A stretch of 64,000 bases of DNA from Flavobacterium hankyongi (GTDB lineage Bacteria > Bacteroidota > Bacteroidia > Flavobacteriales > Flavobacteriaceae). Both the position numbers and the translations under genes were made by a program. Of this stretch, positions 9,340-18,424 are shown in pieces (within the stretch, counting starts at the first letter, position 1; each line of letters begins with the position of its first letter). Under the pieces are notes generated by a model that saw only the letters and a program-made list of their open reading frames with translations, did no database searches and was not told the origin of the DNA. The stretch spans positions 2,232,001 to 2,296,000 of the forward strand of contig NZ_CP085725.1 of NCBI RefSeq assembly GCF_036840915.1. The letters are read 5' to 3'.

Positions 9340-9367
9340 AAAGCCTTTCAAATGAAAGGCTTTTTTA
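9340..9367. terminator. Bidirectional terminator (DUF456 gene / first tRNA-Asp)
   Basis: An 8-bp stem, AGCCTTTC with AAAT loop and GAAAGGCT, is flanked by A and T runs on both sides, so it can end transcription from either direction. Confidence 0.85.
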
Positions 9368-9368
9368 C

Positions 9369-9445
9369 TGGCGGTCTGGACGGGACTCGAACCCGCGACC
9401 CCATGCGTGACAGGCATGTATTCTAACCAACTGAACTACCAAACC
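9369..9445 (-). tRNA. tRNA-Asp (GTC), copy 1
   Basis: The reverse complement folds as a complete tRNA: acceptor GGTTTGG pairs with CCAGACC, discriminator G, CCA encoded, T-arm GCGGG-TTCGAGT-CCCGT, and the anticodon loop carries GTC (Asp). It is read leftward. A second copy lies about 300 bases upstream in the reading direction. Confidence 0.97.
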
Positions 9446-9463
9446 AGTACTGAATTGTGAGTG

Positions 9464-9493
9464 CAAATATACGACCGTTTTTCATTTTCGCAA
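9464..9493 (-). promoter_or_regulatory. Promoter of tRNA-Asp copy 1 (TTG-N19-TAnnTTTG)
   Basis: On the minus strand TTG (9491-9493) and TATATTTG (9464-9471) are separated by exactly 19 bases, the Bacteroidota -33/-7 pattern. The -7 box lies 18 bases upstream of the tRNA 5' end. Confidence 0.85.
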
Positions 9494-9600
9494 GTCTTTT
9501 ATAAGCTGAAATCCCTTATTTTTTTAATTAAAATCGTAACCTATTTACTGTTAACATATTCCGTAAAAAAACTATCCAGATACAAACTGGCTCAAAAATA

Positions 9601-9660
9601 AAAAAGCCCTCCAATCAAATGGAAAGCTTTTCATTGGTCTAACTACTAAACCATTCCGAT
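9601..9660 (-). other. Possible decayed third tRNA-Asp copy in the inter-tRNA gap
   Basis: The 300-base gap between the two tRNA genes holds no ORF. It has an imperfect hairpin (AGCCCTCC / GGAAAGCT, 9604-9628) and then GGTCT (9636-9640, like the tRNA 3' acceptor) joined directly to AACTACTAAACCA (9641-9653), which matches 12 of 13 bases of the tRNA-Asp 5' end. This could be a copy that lost its middle. Chance similarity is not excluded. Confidence 0.4.
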
Positions 9661-9710
9661 TTTACTCGGAACTAAACAACACAACTAATCTTAAATATCT
9701 TAAGAGGGCA

Positions 9711-9745
9711 AAAAAGCTCCGTGTTTAACGGAGCTTCCTCTTTTC
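9711..9745 (-). terminator. Terminator of the second tRNA-Asp
   Basis: A stem AGCTCCGT / ACGGAGCT with a five-base loop, followed on the minus strand by a T run (A run at 9710-9715). It lies immediately downstream of copy 2. Confidence 0.8.
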
Positions 9746-9822
9746 TGGCGGTCTGGACGGGACTCGAACCCGCGACCCCATGCGTGACAGGCATGTATTC
9801 TAACCAACTGAACTACCAAACC
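9746..9822 (-). tRNA. tRNA-Asp (GTC), copy 2
   Basis: The 77-base gene, including CCA, appears identical to copy 1 at 9369-9445: same acceptor stem, GTC anticodon and T-arm. The upstream promoter and about 50 flanking bases are also nearly the same, so a segment of about 130 bases is repeated. Confidence 0.97.
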
Positions 9823-9840
9823 AGTGCTTAATTGCGAGTG

Positions 9841-9870
9841 CAAATATACAACCGTTTTTCATTCCCACAA
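9841..9870 (-). promoter_or_regulatory. Promoter of tRNA-Asp copy 2 (TTG-N19-TAnnTTTG)
   Basis: TTG (9868-9870) and TATATTTG (9841-9848) on the minus strand with a 19-base spacer, the same arrangement as copy 1. Confidence 0.85.
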
Positions 9871-9908
9871 GTCTTTTTTGAAAAAAAATTAAAATATTTT
9901 TATTACAA

Positions 9909-10835
9909 CTAACCAAATATTTGTTTTTCAACCAAATACGTTGTCATAATTTTTTCGAACTTTCCATCAACATATACTGGAACATACTTGATTTTATACA
10001 TCGCACATGTGTTAGCAATTTTTTCAAAGTAGCTTTTTACCAATTTTTCATAATCAGTTTTTATATTTTCAGCAAACAAATTGACTTCATCACCTGTTTC
10101 GAGGTCAATAAATTTTCTAGGTGAATTATCAAAATTGAAACTCAGCTCGGTTTTTTTATCCAATACATGAAACAAAACCACTTTATGCTTATTATGTTTT
10201 AAATGCTGTAACGCCTTAAACAGTTTCTCATCATCTGCCCCTTGAAACATATCCGTAAATAGAATTATCATTGCGCGACGATGCATCTTCTCTGCAATAT
10301 GATGTAAATAAGTAATTGTATCTGTTTGTTTTGTCGAATTATTTGATTCAAGTAAGTTTTCTAATTTATGAAGCAACATTCTATGATGACGATCACTCCC
10401 TTTTTCGGGAGCATAATATTCGTATGAATCTGAATAGACACTCAATCCTACTGCATCACGTTGCTTTTTGAGCAAATTCATTAATACAGCCGAAGCCAAA
10501 ACCGAAAATCCTATTTTATTTTCATAAAACTGCTGATTTGAAGTAAGCTTAGGGTAATGCATTGAGGAAGAATTATCTATAATCAAATGACAACGAAGAT
10601 TCGTTTCTTCTTCAAATCGCTTAGTGTAGAGACGATCTGTTTTTGCATAGAGCTTCCAATCAATATGCTTTGTACTTTCTCCAGCATTATAAATTTTATG
10701 CTCAGCAAATTCAGCTGAAAATCCATGAAATGGAGATTTGTGCATTCCAGATATGAAGCCTTCTACTATTTGGTTTGCCAAAAGTTCTAAATGCTGAAAA
10801 CTGGATATTTTTTCTATTTGACCTTCTAGATTCAT
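9909..10835 (-). CDS. DUF58 domain protein (MoxR-associated)
   Basis: A 308-residue cytoplasmic DUF58 protein. The signature is IYNAGESTKHIDWKLYAKTD, with the vWA-like strand LRCHLIIDNSSSMHY after it. The full-length product fits the short flavobacterial form, which has no membrane anchor. DUF58 proteins usually work with a MoxR-type AAA ATPase and BatA/BatB proteins. Those genes are not in the window, so this copy is either isolated or its partners are elsewhere. Confidence 0.85.
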   Translation of the reverse strand: MNLEGQIEKISSFQHLELLANQIVEGFISGMHKSPFHGFSAEFAEHKIYNAGESTKHIDWKLYAKTDRLYTKRFEEETNLRCHLIIDNSSSMHYPKLTSNQQFYENKIGFSVLASAVLMNLLKKQRDAVGLSVYSDSYEYYAPEKGSDRHHRMLLHKLENLLESNNSTKQTDTITYLHHIAEKMHRRAMIILFTDMFQGADDEKLFKALQHLKHNKHKVVLFHVLDKKTELSFNFDNSPRKFIDLETGDEVNLFAENIKTDYEKLVKSYFEKIANTCAMYKIKYVPVYVDGKFEKIMTTYLVEKQIFG

Positions 10836-10849
10836 CTCTCAAAAATAAG

Positions 10850-10880
10850 AAAAAGGTTTGGTAAAAAACCAAACCTTTTT
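10850..10880 (-). terminator. Terminator of the DUF4082-like lipoprotein gene
   Basis: A 12-bp perfect stem AAAAGGTTTGGT / ACCAAACCTTTT with a five-base loop and T-rich flanks, between the lipoprotein stop and the DUF58 start. Confidence 0.8.
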
Positions 10881-10905
10881 CTGAGAGATAATAAAGTAAC
10901 CTTAT

Positions 10906-11493
10906 TTAAGACTTAACAAATTTAAAAGTTAAATCTCCTGCATAATAATTCGCTGGAAAAATATTTGGCACTGCTTGGTCTGTTCCAGCTTTATAACCAT
11001 ATGAGGTAATTTTAACATCTCCCACAGTCACTGGATAAGTAGTAACTGAAGAATCATTTTTTCTGTGATCATACCAATCATTGCTATTGTAAGTAATCAT
11101 GTATTCAGTATCTTTAACTACTTCTAAAGGTGTTATAGCTTTTGTAATTTCAACTCCAGAAGAAGTTACATCTACAAGTTCAGTTCTTAAAATAGTTGCA
11201 GTAGCTTTGTCCCAAATAGTAACTCTCATACCCACACGTACATCTGGTATTTTAGCAATCAATGCCGTTATTTTGCCATTCGCTTGAGGTGTGAAAGAAA
11301 TTCCAAATTCATAGTCTCCTGAATTGACATAATTAGTAGTTTTTTGATTAAACCCTGTCGTAGACAAATATCCAGATAATGGGTTTTGTTCAACAATTGT
11401 TGGCGCTGATGTTGAATTGTCGTCATCTTTACTACATGAGAAGAACACCACAGATAAAATTGAGATACCTAAAAGATTTTTAATAATTTTCAT
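10906..11493 (-). CDS. DUF4082-like surface lipoprotein
   Basis: A 195-residue lipoprotein: signal GISILSVVFFSCSKDDDNS with the lipid-attachment Cys followed by an acidic tether. The mature domain (YEFGISFTPQANGKITALIAKIPD, VRVGMRVTIWDKATATILRTE, then TEYMITYNSNDWYDH and ANYYAGDLTFKF) resembles DUF4082 beta-sandwich domains. Those are otherwise found in carbohydrate-associated surface proteins. Function unknown. It is a single-gene unit with its own terminator. Confidence 0.65.
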   Translation of the reverse strand: MKIIKNLLGISILSVVFFSCSKDDDNSTSAPTIVEQNPLSGYLSTTGFNQKTTNYVNSGDYEFGISFTPQANGKITALIAKIPDVRVGMRVTIWDKATATILRTELVDVTSSGVEITKAITPLEVVKDTEYMITYNSNDWYDHRKNDSSVTTYPVTVGDVKITSYGYKAGTDQAVPNIFPANYYAGDLTFKFVKS

Positions 11494-11619
11494 AGCCGTT
11501 TAAATTTGATTAAAAAATAATGTGTTTTTTATGACTACAAATATTTAACAAATGTTGAAACTACTACAGAGTGTCTTTCCTGTTTTCAATAGGGTGTTTT
11601 TCCTGTTTTTTTATAAAAT

Positions 11620-11655
11620 AAAAAAGGTCCGGAAAAACCGAACCTCTACTTTTTT
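11620..11655 (-). terminator. Terminator of trxA
   Basis: Stem AGGTCCGG / CCGAACCT with an AAAAA loop and one mismatch. An A run lies on the left, which gives the T tail on the minus strand. Confidence 0.7.
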
Positions 11656-11672
11656 TTAAATTTTGATAACTA

Positions 11673-11990
11673 TTACAACAAAGCATCAATAGCTTTTGTA
11701 TATGTATCTTTTGGAGCAACACCTACTTGACGCCCTACCACTTCTCCGTTTTGAAATATTAGAACTGTCGGAATATTACGAACTCCATATTTTGCAGCAA
11801 ATTCTTGATTTGCATCTACATCAACCTTTCCTACTACAGCCTTACCATCGTACTCTGTAGAAATTTCATCGATGATTGGACCTACCATACGACACGGACC
11901 ACACCATGCTGCCCAAAAATCTACCAATACTGGTTTGCTTGATTGTAATACTACCTCTTCAAAAGTAGCATCTGTTATTGCTTGTGCCAT
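11673..11990 (-). CDS. trxA: Thioredoxin
   Basis: A 105-residue thioredoxin of standard length. The active site is Cys30-Gly-Pro-Cys33 in FWAAWCGPCRMVGP, and cis-Pro is in YGVRNIPTVLIF. It is a cytoplasmic disulfide reductase with no signal peptide. It lies alone between two terminators. TACTTTTG on the minus strand at 12017-12024 is a likely -7 element. Confidence 0.95.
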   Translation of the reverse strand: MAQAITDATFEEVVLQSSKPVLVDFWAAWCGPCRMVGPIIDEISTEYDGKAVVGKVDVDANQEFAAKYGVRNIPTVLIFQNGEVVGRQVGVAPKDTYTKAIDALL

Positions 11991-12103
11991 TTTTATATTT
12001 TTAATTAATTGTATAACAAAAGTAAGATAATATTTTAAAAGACCGCTACGATATAAATCAGTTTTGATTATTAGATAATTGATATTTCTTATTCTTTAAA
12101 ACA

Positions 12104-12132
12104 AAAAAAGAGACCTTGTAGGTCTCTTTTCT
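12104..12132 (-). terminator. Terminator of the outer-membrane barrel gene
   Basis: Perfect stem AAAAGAGACC / GGTCTCTTTT with a five-base loop just past the stop of the gene at 12152. Confidence 0.85.
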
Positions 12133-12151
12133 ATTAATGATGATCTATTTA

Positions 12152-13102
12152 TTATAAATCGTAACGTATTCCTAATGTTAATCCAACTCCACTAATACCT
12201 ACATAAGAACTTAATTCTTCTTTTGCATTATTAGTATTGTAACCTGCTGCATTAGTTTCAGGATTATTTGAAGTTGTATCTAATTGATTTACATAGTTTG
12301 TATGAACTTCAGAATATGGCAATGTACTTAATCTATCTTGTCCATTAACAGTATAATCTTTAGTTTCTTTAGTTTTTCCGTGTACTGTAAAGTTTCTGTA
12401 TTCAATTTCAGCAAAAGCTTTAAGTTTCCCTGAAAGTTTATATGAAGTACCTAAAGCCGCCATAAAACCAACTGTTGGATTTGGTTTAACTACATCTCTC
12501 TTATAAACTTCAGCTAATTTAGTACCAGTAGTAGTCGATTTAGTAGCATTAGTTTTAATATCTAAATAACCATAAACTGGAACAATAACTCCAACTTTAG
12601 TATAAGGCTCAAAACCTTTTGTTTCACCTAAATACAGCACTAATGAAGGAGATAAATCTAAAGCTTTAATTTGTCCTTTAGATTCGAAAGTAATAACTGT
12701 TGGTACAGTCACTCCTGGAGCCACTTGTACTGGAGCGTCTTCTAAATTAGTGTAATTAGCCATTTTTCTAGAGTTCCCAATATAGTAATGAACACCCATT
12801 TCGAAACCTAAACGCTCAGTAAAACGGTATCCTAAACCAAGATTTGTTCTAAATCCTTCACCAAAAGAACCTGTAATACTTTTAGAAGATAGTAATTGTG
12901 ATCCATCCTGAGTATAAACTTCCTCTTTAGCTTCGTGACCATTTACAGTTGGAAATTCTGTTGCAACTGTTTGGAAGAAATAAGAACCACCAACTTTAAA
13001 ATAGAAACCTTTTTTTTCAACTGGTGTATTCTCTTCTGTAGTCTGAGCAACCATGGTAGCAGAAAATGCCATAATGCCTGCAAATAATAATTTTTTAATC
13101 AT
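12152..13102 (-). CDS. Outer-membrane beta-barrel protein
   Basis: A 316-residue exported protein: signal FAGIMAFSATMVAQTTEE, then alternating amphipathic strands typical of an OmpA/OprF-like barrel (FYFKVGGSYFFQTVATEF, FRTNLGLGYRFTERLGFEMG, YVGISGVGLTLGIRYDL at the end). The final residue pattern ending in an aromatic/Leu strand fits insertion by BAM. No peptidoglycan-binding domain is present. The substrate or role is unknown. TATTTTTG at 13130-13137 (minus) is a possible -7 element. Confidence 0.75.
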   Translation of the reverse strand: MIKKLLFAGIMAFSATMVAQTTEENTPVEKKGFYFKVGGSYFFQTVATEFPTVNGHEAKEEVYTQDGSQLLSSKSITGSFGEGFRTNLGLGYRFTERLGFEMGVHYYIGNSRKMANYTNLEDAPVQVAPGVTVPTVITFESKGQIKALDLSPSLVLYLGETKGFEPYTKVGVIVPVYGYLDIKTNATKSTTTGTKLAEVYKRDVVKPNPTVGFMAALGTSYKLSGKLKAFAEIEYRNFTVHGKTKETKDYTVNGQDRLSTLPYSEVHTNYVNQLDTTSNNPETNAAGYNTNNAKEELSSYVGISGVGLTLGIRYDL

Positions 13103-13200
13103 GATAAATTTGGGTTAATAAATTTTTCGCAAAAATAAAACCCTGAAACTTAATATCATAATCATTTTTCAACTTTCATATTACATTATTTCTAGAAAAC

Positions 13201-16200
13201 CTAATTTAATTTGAAGTTTATTTGCATTTTTTCTAATTCAGAAAGTAACTCGTTAGAAATCTTTATTTTAAGTTTTCTACTATGCATTGCCACCCTGTTT
13301 ACTACTCTAGTTTCTTCAACTTCAGTAATTATTGGTTCCATTATTTCATTAACCTCTATATCATTTTCACCTGCATCTTCTACATTTTCAGCGACAATAG
13401 GTTCATTTACTATTTCAATCTGTTTTTTAAACTTTTCCAGTTCCATTACCTCAAATGTTACTTGATGATCTCCTTTATTTGTCTGAAATAAATTGTACAA
13501 ATTATTTACCAAACTTTCACCAAGCTCATTAATTGAGAAAAGAATCGTAATTTTTTTAGCAAAAGTTGACAATACATCAGCAAGCATTTTAGCTTCTAAA
13601 AACTGTAAACGAGGATCCGATTTTTTTCCAGTCTCACGATTTACCCATCCATCTTTCACATTTACTTTAAAGAAAACGAAAGTGTTTTGAACCAAGAAAT
13701 GACGGAATTTTAAATACTCTTCATCAAAAATTCGAAACTCGAAACTTTCATCATAACCTTCTAAGTTGAAGGTAGCCCAGCCTTTACCATTTTTTGCGGT
13801 ACGATGTTGTACATCGCTTACCATCCCACCAAAAGTCAGATTTTTGCCCACAAATTGTTCCAAACTATTTAAGTGTTCCAATTTTGCATTGCAGAAATAT
13901 TTCATTTCAAATTTATAATCATCTAATGGATGACCTGAAATATAAATTCCTACCACTTCTTTTTCGCGAGCCAATTTTTCCATAGTATGCCATTCTTCAC
14001 AAGGAGGAACTGTTGGCTCAGGAATTTGAACTTCGGTAGCATCTCCAAATAAGCTTACTTGCGAAGAATTTTCATTTTCCTGTGTTTTGGCACCATACTT
14101 TATTGCTTTTTCTAAAAACCAAATGTTATCTCCATCATGATGAAAGTATTGTGCACGATGAGTATCTTCAAAACAATCAAAGCCTCCTGAAAGTGCTAGA
14201 TTTTCAAATGCTTTTTTATTTGCTGCTCTAAGATCTATACGACGCGCTAAATCAAAAATAGACTTGTATTTACCTTCTTTTCTATTTTCAACAATAGTTT
14301 TTACAGCACCTTCACCTACTCCTTTAATAGCACCCATTCCAAAACGGACAGCATAATTTTCGTTTACAGTAAATTTATAGAACGATTCATTAACATCAGG
14401 CCCTAAAACGGATAATCCCATACGCTTACACTCTTCCATAAAAAACGACACTTGTTTGATATCGTTCATATTATTAGACAGTACTGCTGCCATATATTCT
14501 GCAGGATAATGCGCTTTTAGATACGCCGTTTGGTAAGCAACCCAAGCATAACAGGTAGAGTGTGACTTATTGAAGGCATAACTTGCAAAAGCTTCCCAGT
14601 CGGTCCAAATTTTATCTAATTTTTTTTCATCGTGACCATTTGCCATGGCTTGATCGATAAATTTAGATTTCATTTTATCTAGAACATCTTTTTGCTTTTT
14701 ACCCATCGCTTTACGAAGAACGTCGGCATCACCTTTAGAGAAATTTGCCAGCTTTTGTGACAAAAGCATTACCTGCTCCTGATATACTGTAATACCATAG
14801 GTTTCTGCTAAATATTCTTCACAAGCATCTAAATCGTACGTAATAGGTTCTTCACCGTTTTTACGGCGAACGAAAGAAGGAATATATTCTAACGGACCTG
14901 GACGATACAATGCGTTCATTGCAATTAAATCTCCAAAAACATTGGGCTTTAATTCCTTCATGTATTTTTGCATTCCAGGGGATTCGTATTGGAAAATACC
15001 TACTGTTTCACCACGCTGGAAAAGTTCATATGTTTTTTGATCGTCAATTGGAAAAGTATCAGGATCAAGTTCAATCCCTGTTCGATATTTTACCAGTTTG
15101 ACTGTATCTTTTATCAACGTTAGGGTCTTCAGACCCAAGAAGTCCATTTTTAGTAATCCTGCACTTTCAGCAACCGAGTTATCAAACTGCGTTACATATA
15201 AATCGGAATCTTTTGCAGTGGTTACCGGAACGAAATTGGTAATATCATCAGGAGTAATAATTACACCACAAGCATGAATACCTGTATTTCGAAGTGATCC
15301 TTCCAATACTTTTGCTTGTTGGATTGTTTCACCCGCTAAATCACCTTCATTTGCAATAGCAATTAGCTCTTTTACTCGATCAAACTCTTCAGAACGTAAT
15401 GCTTTTTTCACTTCGCTTTCATCTTCTTTTAGGAAACGTGCCAAATTCCATTTGGATGGCATCATGCCTGGAATCAATTTTGCAATTCTATCCGCCTCAA
15501 ACAAAGGCAAATCCAATACACGTGCCGTATCACGAATAGCAGATTTGGTCGCCATTTTACCATACGTGATAATCTGTGCTACCTGATTAGCCCCGTATTT
15601 ATTAATTACATAATCCATAACCAAACCACGACCTTCATCATCAAAGTCGATATCGATATCGGGCATGGATACACGGTCTGGATTTAGGAAACGCTCAAAA
15701 AGCAAATCATACTTAATCGGGTCAATGTTTGTAATTCCTAAACAATAAGCTACCGCCGAACCTGCTGCCGATCCACGACCTGGCCCTACAGAAACACCCA
15801 TTTTTCGGGCTTCGGCAATGAAATCCTGTACAATCAAAAAGTAACCAGGGTATCCTGAATTGGAAATCGTTAATAATTCGAAATCCAAACGTTCCTGAAT
15901 ATCTGTAGTTATTTCTTGGTATCTTCTTTTAGCACCTTCCATTGTTAAATGGCGGAGATAAGCATTTTCACCTCGTACACCACCGTCAACTTTATCTTCT
16001 TCGACTTTAAATTCGTCTGGGATATCAAACTTTGGAAGTAATACGTCTCTATATAATGAATAAGTTTCAACCTTATCTATAACTTCTTGAATATTTATTA
16101 TCGCTTCAGGTAAATCGGTAAAGAGTTTTTTCATCTCGGCACTACCTTTAAAATAGTACTCCTGATTTGGTAATCCGTAACGATACCCACGTCCACGACC

Positions 16201-17724
16201 TATGGGTGTTGCTTGTTTTTCACCGTCTTTTACACATAATAAAATATCGTGAGCATTTGCATCTTCTTTAGCTACATAATAGGTATTATTAGTAGCAATC
16301 AGTTTAACATCATGCTTTCGAGCAAAAGCAATTAAAGTTTGGTTGACACGATTTTCATCTTCCTGATTGTGGCGCATGATTTCGAGATAAAAATCATCTC
16401 CAAACTGTGATTTCCACCACAACAGTGCTTCTTCAGCTTGGTTTTCACCAATATTTAAAATTTTACTTGGAATTTCACCGTATAAATTACCAGATAAAAC
16501 AATGATATCTTCTTTGTATTTTTCGATTACACCACGATCGATGCGTGGTACATAATAAAAACCTTCGGTATAAGCAATTGAAGCCATTTTGGCCAAATTA
16601 TGGTAACCCTTTTTATTTTTCGCTAGAAAAACAACTTGATAACCATTATCCTTTTGAGATTTATCTTTATGATTATTACAAACATTGAATTCACAGCCCA
16701 CAATAGGTTTGATCTCAGTTTCGGTAGTTGGTTCTCCGTTTTCAATAGCAGCATCATTTTTCGCTTTAGCCGTTTTGTTATGATTCATTACAGCGCTCAC
16801 AAAATGGAAAGCTCCCATCATGTTTCCAGTATCTGTCATAGCCACTGCAGTCATCTTATTTTTTGCAGCTGCATTAACTAAATCTGGCACTCCAATTGTT
16901 GATTGCAGTACCGAAAACTGTGTGTGATTGTGTAAATGAACAAACGTTGCGTGTTCTAAGCCTTTTACATCTTCATCAGAAACTGGAACAAGTACTTCTT
17001 CTTGCTGAATTTGTTTTAATCGAGCACGTATTTCATCTGAAGCTGCTTTAAGATTGATATGTTTTAACCCAATTAATTTTATTTCATTGGGATTGTTTTC
17101 ACGAAAACGGTCATAATAATCTGTAGGAACATCAAGCTCTTCTTTTGTGAAAATTTCACGCTTGATTAATTCTAAAAAACAGCGAGTAGTAGCTTCAACG
17201 TCGGCAGTAGCGTTGTGAGCTTCTGCAAATGGTTCCCCAAATAAATATTGATGTAACTCAGTAAGTGTAGGCAACTTATATCTTCCTCCTCTACCTCCAG
17301 GAAGTTTTAATAATTCGGCTGTAGTTTCTGTACATGTATCCAAAACGGGTAATTTGGATAAATCTGAACTGATTCCACCACGATGGAACTCACAGCCCAT
17401 GATATTTACATCAAATCCAACATTTTGACCAACAATATATTTTGTTTTTGAAAGTGCAATGTTGAATTTTTCCAAAACTTCTTGCAAAGAAATTCCTTGC
17501 TCCATGGCCAATTCAGTTGAAATACCATGAATACGCTCCGCGTCATAAGGGATATTAAATCCTTCAGGCTTTACTAAATAATCTTGATGCTCTATAAGAT
17601 TTCCTAATTCGTCATGTAACTGCCAAGCAATTTGAATACAACGAGGCCAGTTATCAGTATCCGTTATTGGCGCTGACCAACTGCGAGGTAAACCAGTAGT
17701 TTCGGTATCAAAGATTAAATACAT
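13201..17724 (-). CDS. dnaE: DNA polymerase III alpha subunit with N-terminal proofreading exonuclease
   Basis: This is the replicative polymerase, 1507 residues, longer than the usual 1150 or so of DnaE. Residues 1-190 form a DnaQ-like 3'-5' exonuclease (FDTETTGLPRSW, later HNATADVEATTRCF carrying the Exo III His/Asp). A PHP domain begins near 260 (HLHNHTQFSVLQS). The polymerase catalytic motif PDIDIDFDDEGRG is near residue 688, and FVRRKNGEEP and AYLKAHYPAEYMAA follow. The C-terminus has the OB fold. The exonuclease is fused at the very N-terminus, unlike PolC where it is inserted in the PHP domain. Confidence 0.95.
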   Translation of the reverse strand: MYLIFDTETTGLPRSWSAPITDTDNWPRCIQIAWQLHDELGNLIEHQDYLVKPEGFNIPYDAERIHGISTELAMEQGISLQEVLEKFNIALSKTKYIVGQNVGFDVNIMGCEFHRGGISSDLSKLPVLDTCTETTAELLKLPGGRGGRYKLPTLTELHQYLFGEPFAEAHNATADVEATTRCFLELIKREIFTKEELDVPTDYYDRFRENNPNEIKLIGLKHINLKAASDEIRARLKQIQQEEVLVPVSDEDVKGLEHATFVHLHNHTQFSVLQSTIGVPDLVNAAAKNKMTAVAMTDTGNMMGAFHFVSAVMNHNKTAKAKNDAAIENGEPTTETEIKPIVGCEFNVCNNHKDKSQKDNGYQVVFLAKNKKGYHNLAKMASIAYTEGFYYVPRIDRGVIEKYKEDIIVLSGNLYGEIPSKILNIGENQAEEALLWWKSQFGDDFYLEIMRHNQEDENRVNQTLIAFARKHDVKLIATNNTYYVAKEDANAHDILLCVKDGEKQATPIGRGRGYRYGLPNQEYYFKGSAEMKKLFTDLPEAIINIQEVIDKVETYSLYRDVLLPKFDIPDEFKVEEDKVDGGVRGENAYLRHLTMEGAKRRYQEITTDIQERLDFELLTISNSGYPGYFLIVQDFIAEARKMGVSVGPGRGSAAGSAVAYCLGITNIDPIKYDLLFERFLNPDRVSMPDIDIDFDDEGRGLVMDYVINKYGANQVAQIITYGKMATKSAIRDTARVLDLPLFEADRIAKLIPGMMPSKWNLARFLKEDESEVKKALRSEEFDRVKELIAIANEGDLAGETIQQAKVLEGSLRNTGIHACGVIITPDDITNFVPVTTAKDSDLYVTQFDNSVAESAGLLKMDFLGLKTLTLIKDTVKLVKYRTGIELDPDTFPIDDQKTYELFQRGETVGIFQYESPGMQKYMKELKPNVFGDLIAMNALYRPGPLEYIPSFVRRKNGEEPITYDLDACEEYLAETYGITVYQEQVMLLSQKLANFSKGDADVLRKAMGKKQKDVLDKMKSKFIDQAMANGHDEKKLDKIWTDWEAFASYAFNKSHSTCYAWVAYQTAYLKAHYPAEYMAAVLSNNMNDIKQVSFFMEECKRMGLSVLGPDVNESFYKFTVNENYAVRFGMGAIKGVGEGAVKTIVENRKEGKYKSIFDLARRIDLRAANKKAFENLALSGGFDCFEDTHRAQYFHHDGDNIWFLEKAIKYGAKTQENENSSQVSLFGDATEVQIPEPTVPPCEEWHTMEKLAREKEVVGIYISGHPLDDYKFEMKYFCNAKLEHLNSLEQFVGKNLTFGGMVSDVQHRTAKNGKGWATFNLEGYDESFEFRIFDEEYLKFRHFLVQNTFVFFKVNVKDGWVNRETGKKSDPRLQFLEAKMLADVLSTFAKKITILFSINELGESLVNNLYNLFQTNKGDHQVTFEVMELEKFKKQIEIVNEPIVAENVEDAGENDIEVNEIMEPIITEVEETRVVNRVAMHSRKLKIKISNELLSELEKMQINFKLN

Positions 17725-17778
17725 TTCATTGATTTTTAAGCTTTAAGCAATGTGCTTTAAGCGAATTTAAAGTAAAAA

Positions 17779-17809
17779 CAAAAGTACATTTTAAGAGTTT
17801 AGAAATCAA
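17779..17809 (-). promoter_or_regulatory. Probable dnaE promoter
   Basis: TTG (17807-17809) and TACTTTTG (17779-17786) on the minus strand with a 20-base spacer, 55 bases upstream of the start codon. Confidence 0.6.
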
Positions 17810-17826
17810 GAATTGTTGATAACAAA

Positions 17827-17853
17827 AAAACCACCTCGATTGAGATGGTTTTC
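17827..17853 (-). terminator. Terminator of the RRM protein gene
   Basis: Stem AACCACCTC / GAGATGGTT with a four-base loop and one mismatch, A run on the left side (T tail on the minus strand). Confidence 0.75.
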
Positions 17854-17876
17854 AACAATAATATAAAAAATAGCTC

Positions 17877-18230
17877 TTAGTATCTTCCTCCTCTATTGTT
17901 ACCTCCGCCGTAGTTTGAACTACCACCACGGTTGTTTCCATAACCTCCACCTGAACGGTTGTTATTGAAACTTCTTCTTTCGCCTTCTGGTTTTGGCTCC
18001 GATTTGTTTACCACAATCGTACGACCTTCAACAGTAGCACCATTTAATTCCTGGATTGCTTTTAAAGCCTCTTCATCGTTTGTCATTTCAACGAATCCGA
18101 AACCTTTACTACGACCTGTAAATTTATCAGTAATAATTTTTACTGATTCTACAGCACCATACACTCCAAAAGAATCTCTTAAGTCTGCCTCATCAATTGA
18201 AAATGGAAGACTTCCTACAAAAATATTCAT
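17877..18230 (-). CDS. RRM-type RNA-binding protein with Gly/Asn/Arg-rich tail
   Basis: A 117-residue protein. One RNA-recognition motif spans residues 1-80, with RNP2 (IFVGSLPF) and RNP1 (KGFGFVEM). The remaining 37 residues are a low-complexity GGGYGNNRGG-type tail. This is the architecture of cyanobacterial/Bacteroidota cold-inducible RRM proteins. It is likely a cytoplasmic single-stranded RNA binder. The tail may promote multivalent RNA contacts, by analogy with RGG proteins. Confidence 0.9.
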   Translation of the reverse strand: MNIFVGSLPFSIDEADLRDSFGVYGAVESVKIITDKFTGRSKGFGFVEMTNDEEALKAIQELNGATVEGRTIVVNKSEPKPEGERRSFNNNRSGGGYGNNRGGSSNYGGGNNRGGRY

Positions 18231-18251
18231 ATATAAATTTTATAATTTGGA

Positions 18252-18280
18252 CAAAGGTAGACTATTAAAATGGTAATCAA
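18252..18280 (-). promoter_or_regulatory. Probable promoter of the RRM protein gene
   Basis: TTG (18278-18280) and TACCTTTG (18252-18259) on the minus strand with an 18-base spacer, 21 bases before the ATG. Confidence 0.55.
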
Positions 18281-18368
18281 TTCATTATTAAGCATTTTCT
18301 TTTTTAAAATATTTATTATCATTGTGTTATCTTTTTAAAATTAAATTATTTTGTATGATAAACTTTTA

Positions 18369-18376
18369 TATCTTTG
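18369..18376 (+). promoter_or_regulatory. Candidate -7 element of rpsP
   Basis: TATCTTTG, the Bacteroidota -7 consensus TAnnTTTG, 48 bases upstream of the rpsP ATG. No clear -33 TTG at the preferred spacing. Confidence 0.45.
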
Positions 18377-18424
18377 CACCCTTAAATAACGAGGTCGTGT
18401 ACCTCAAATTAATCAATTAAGATT

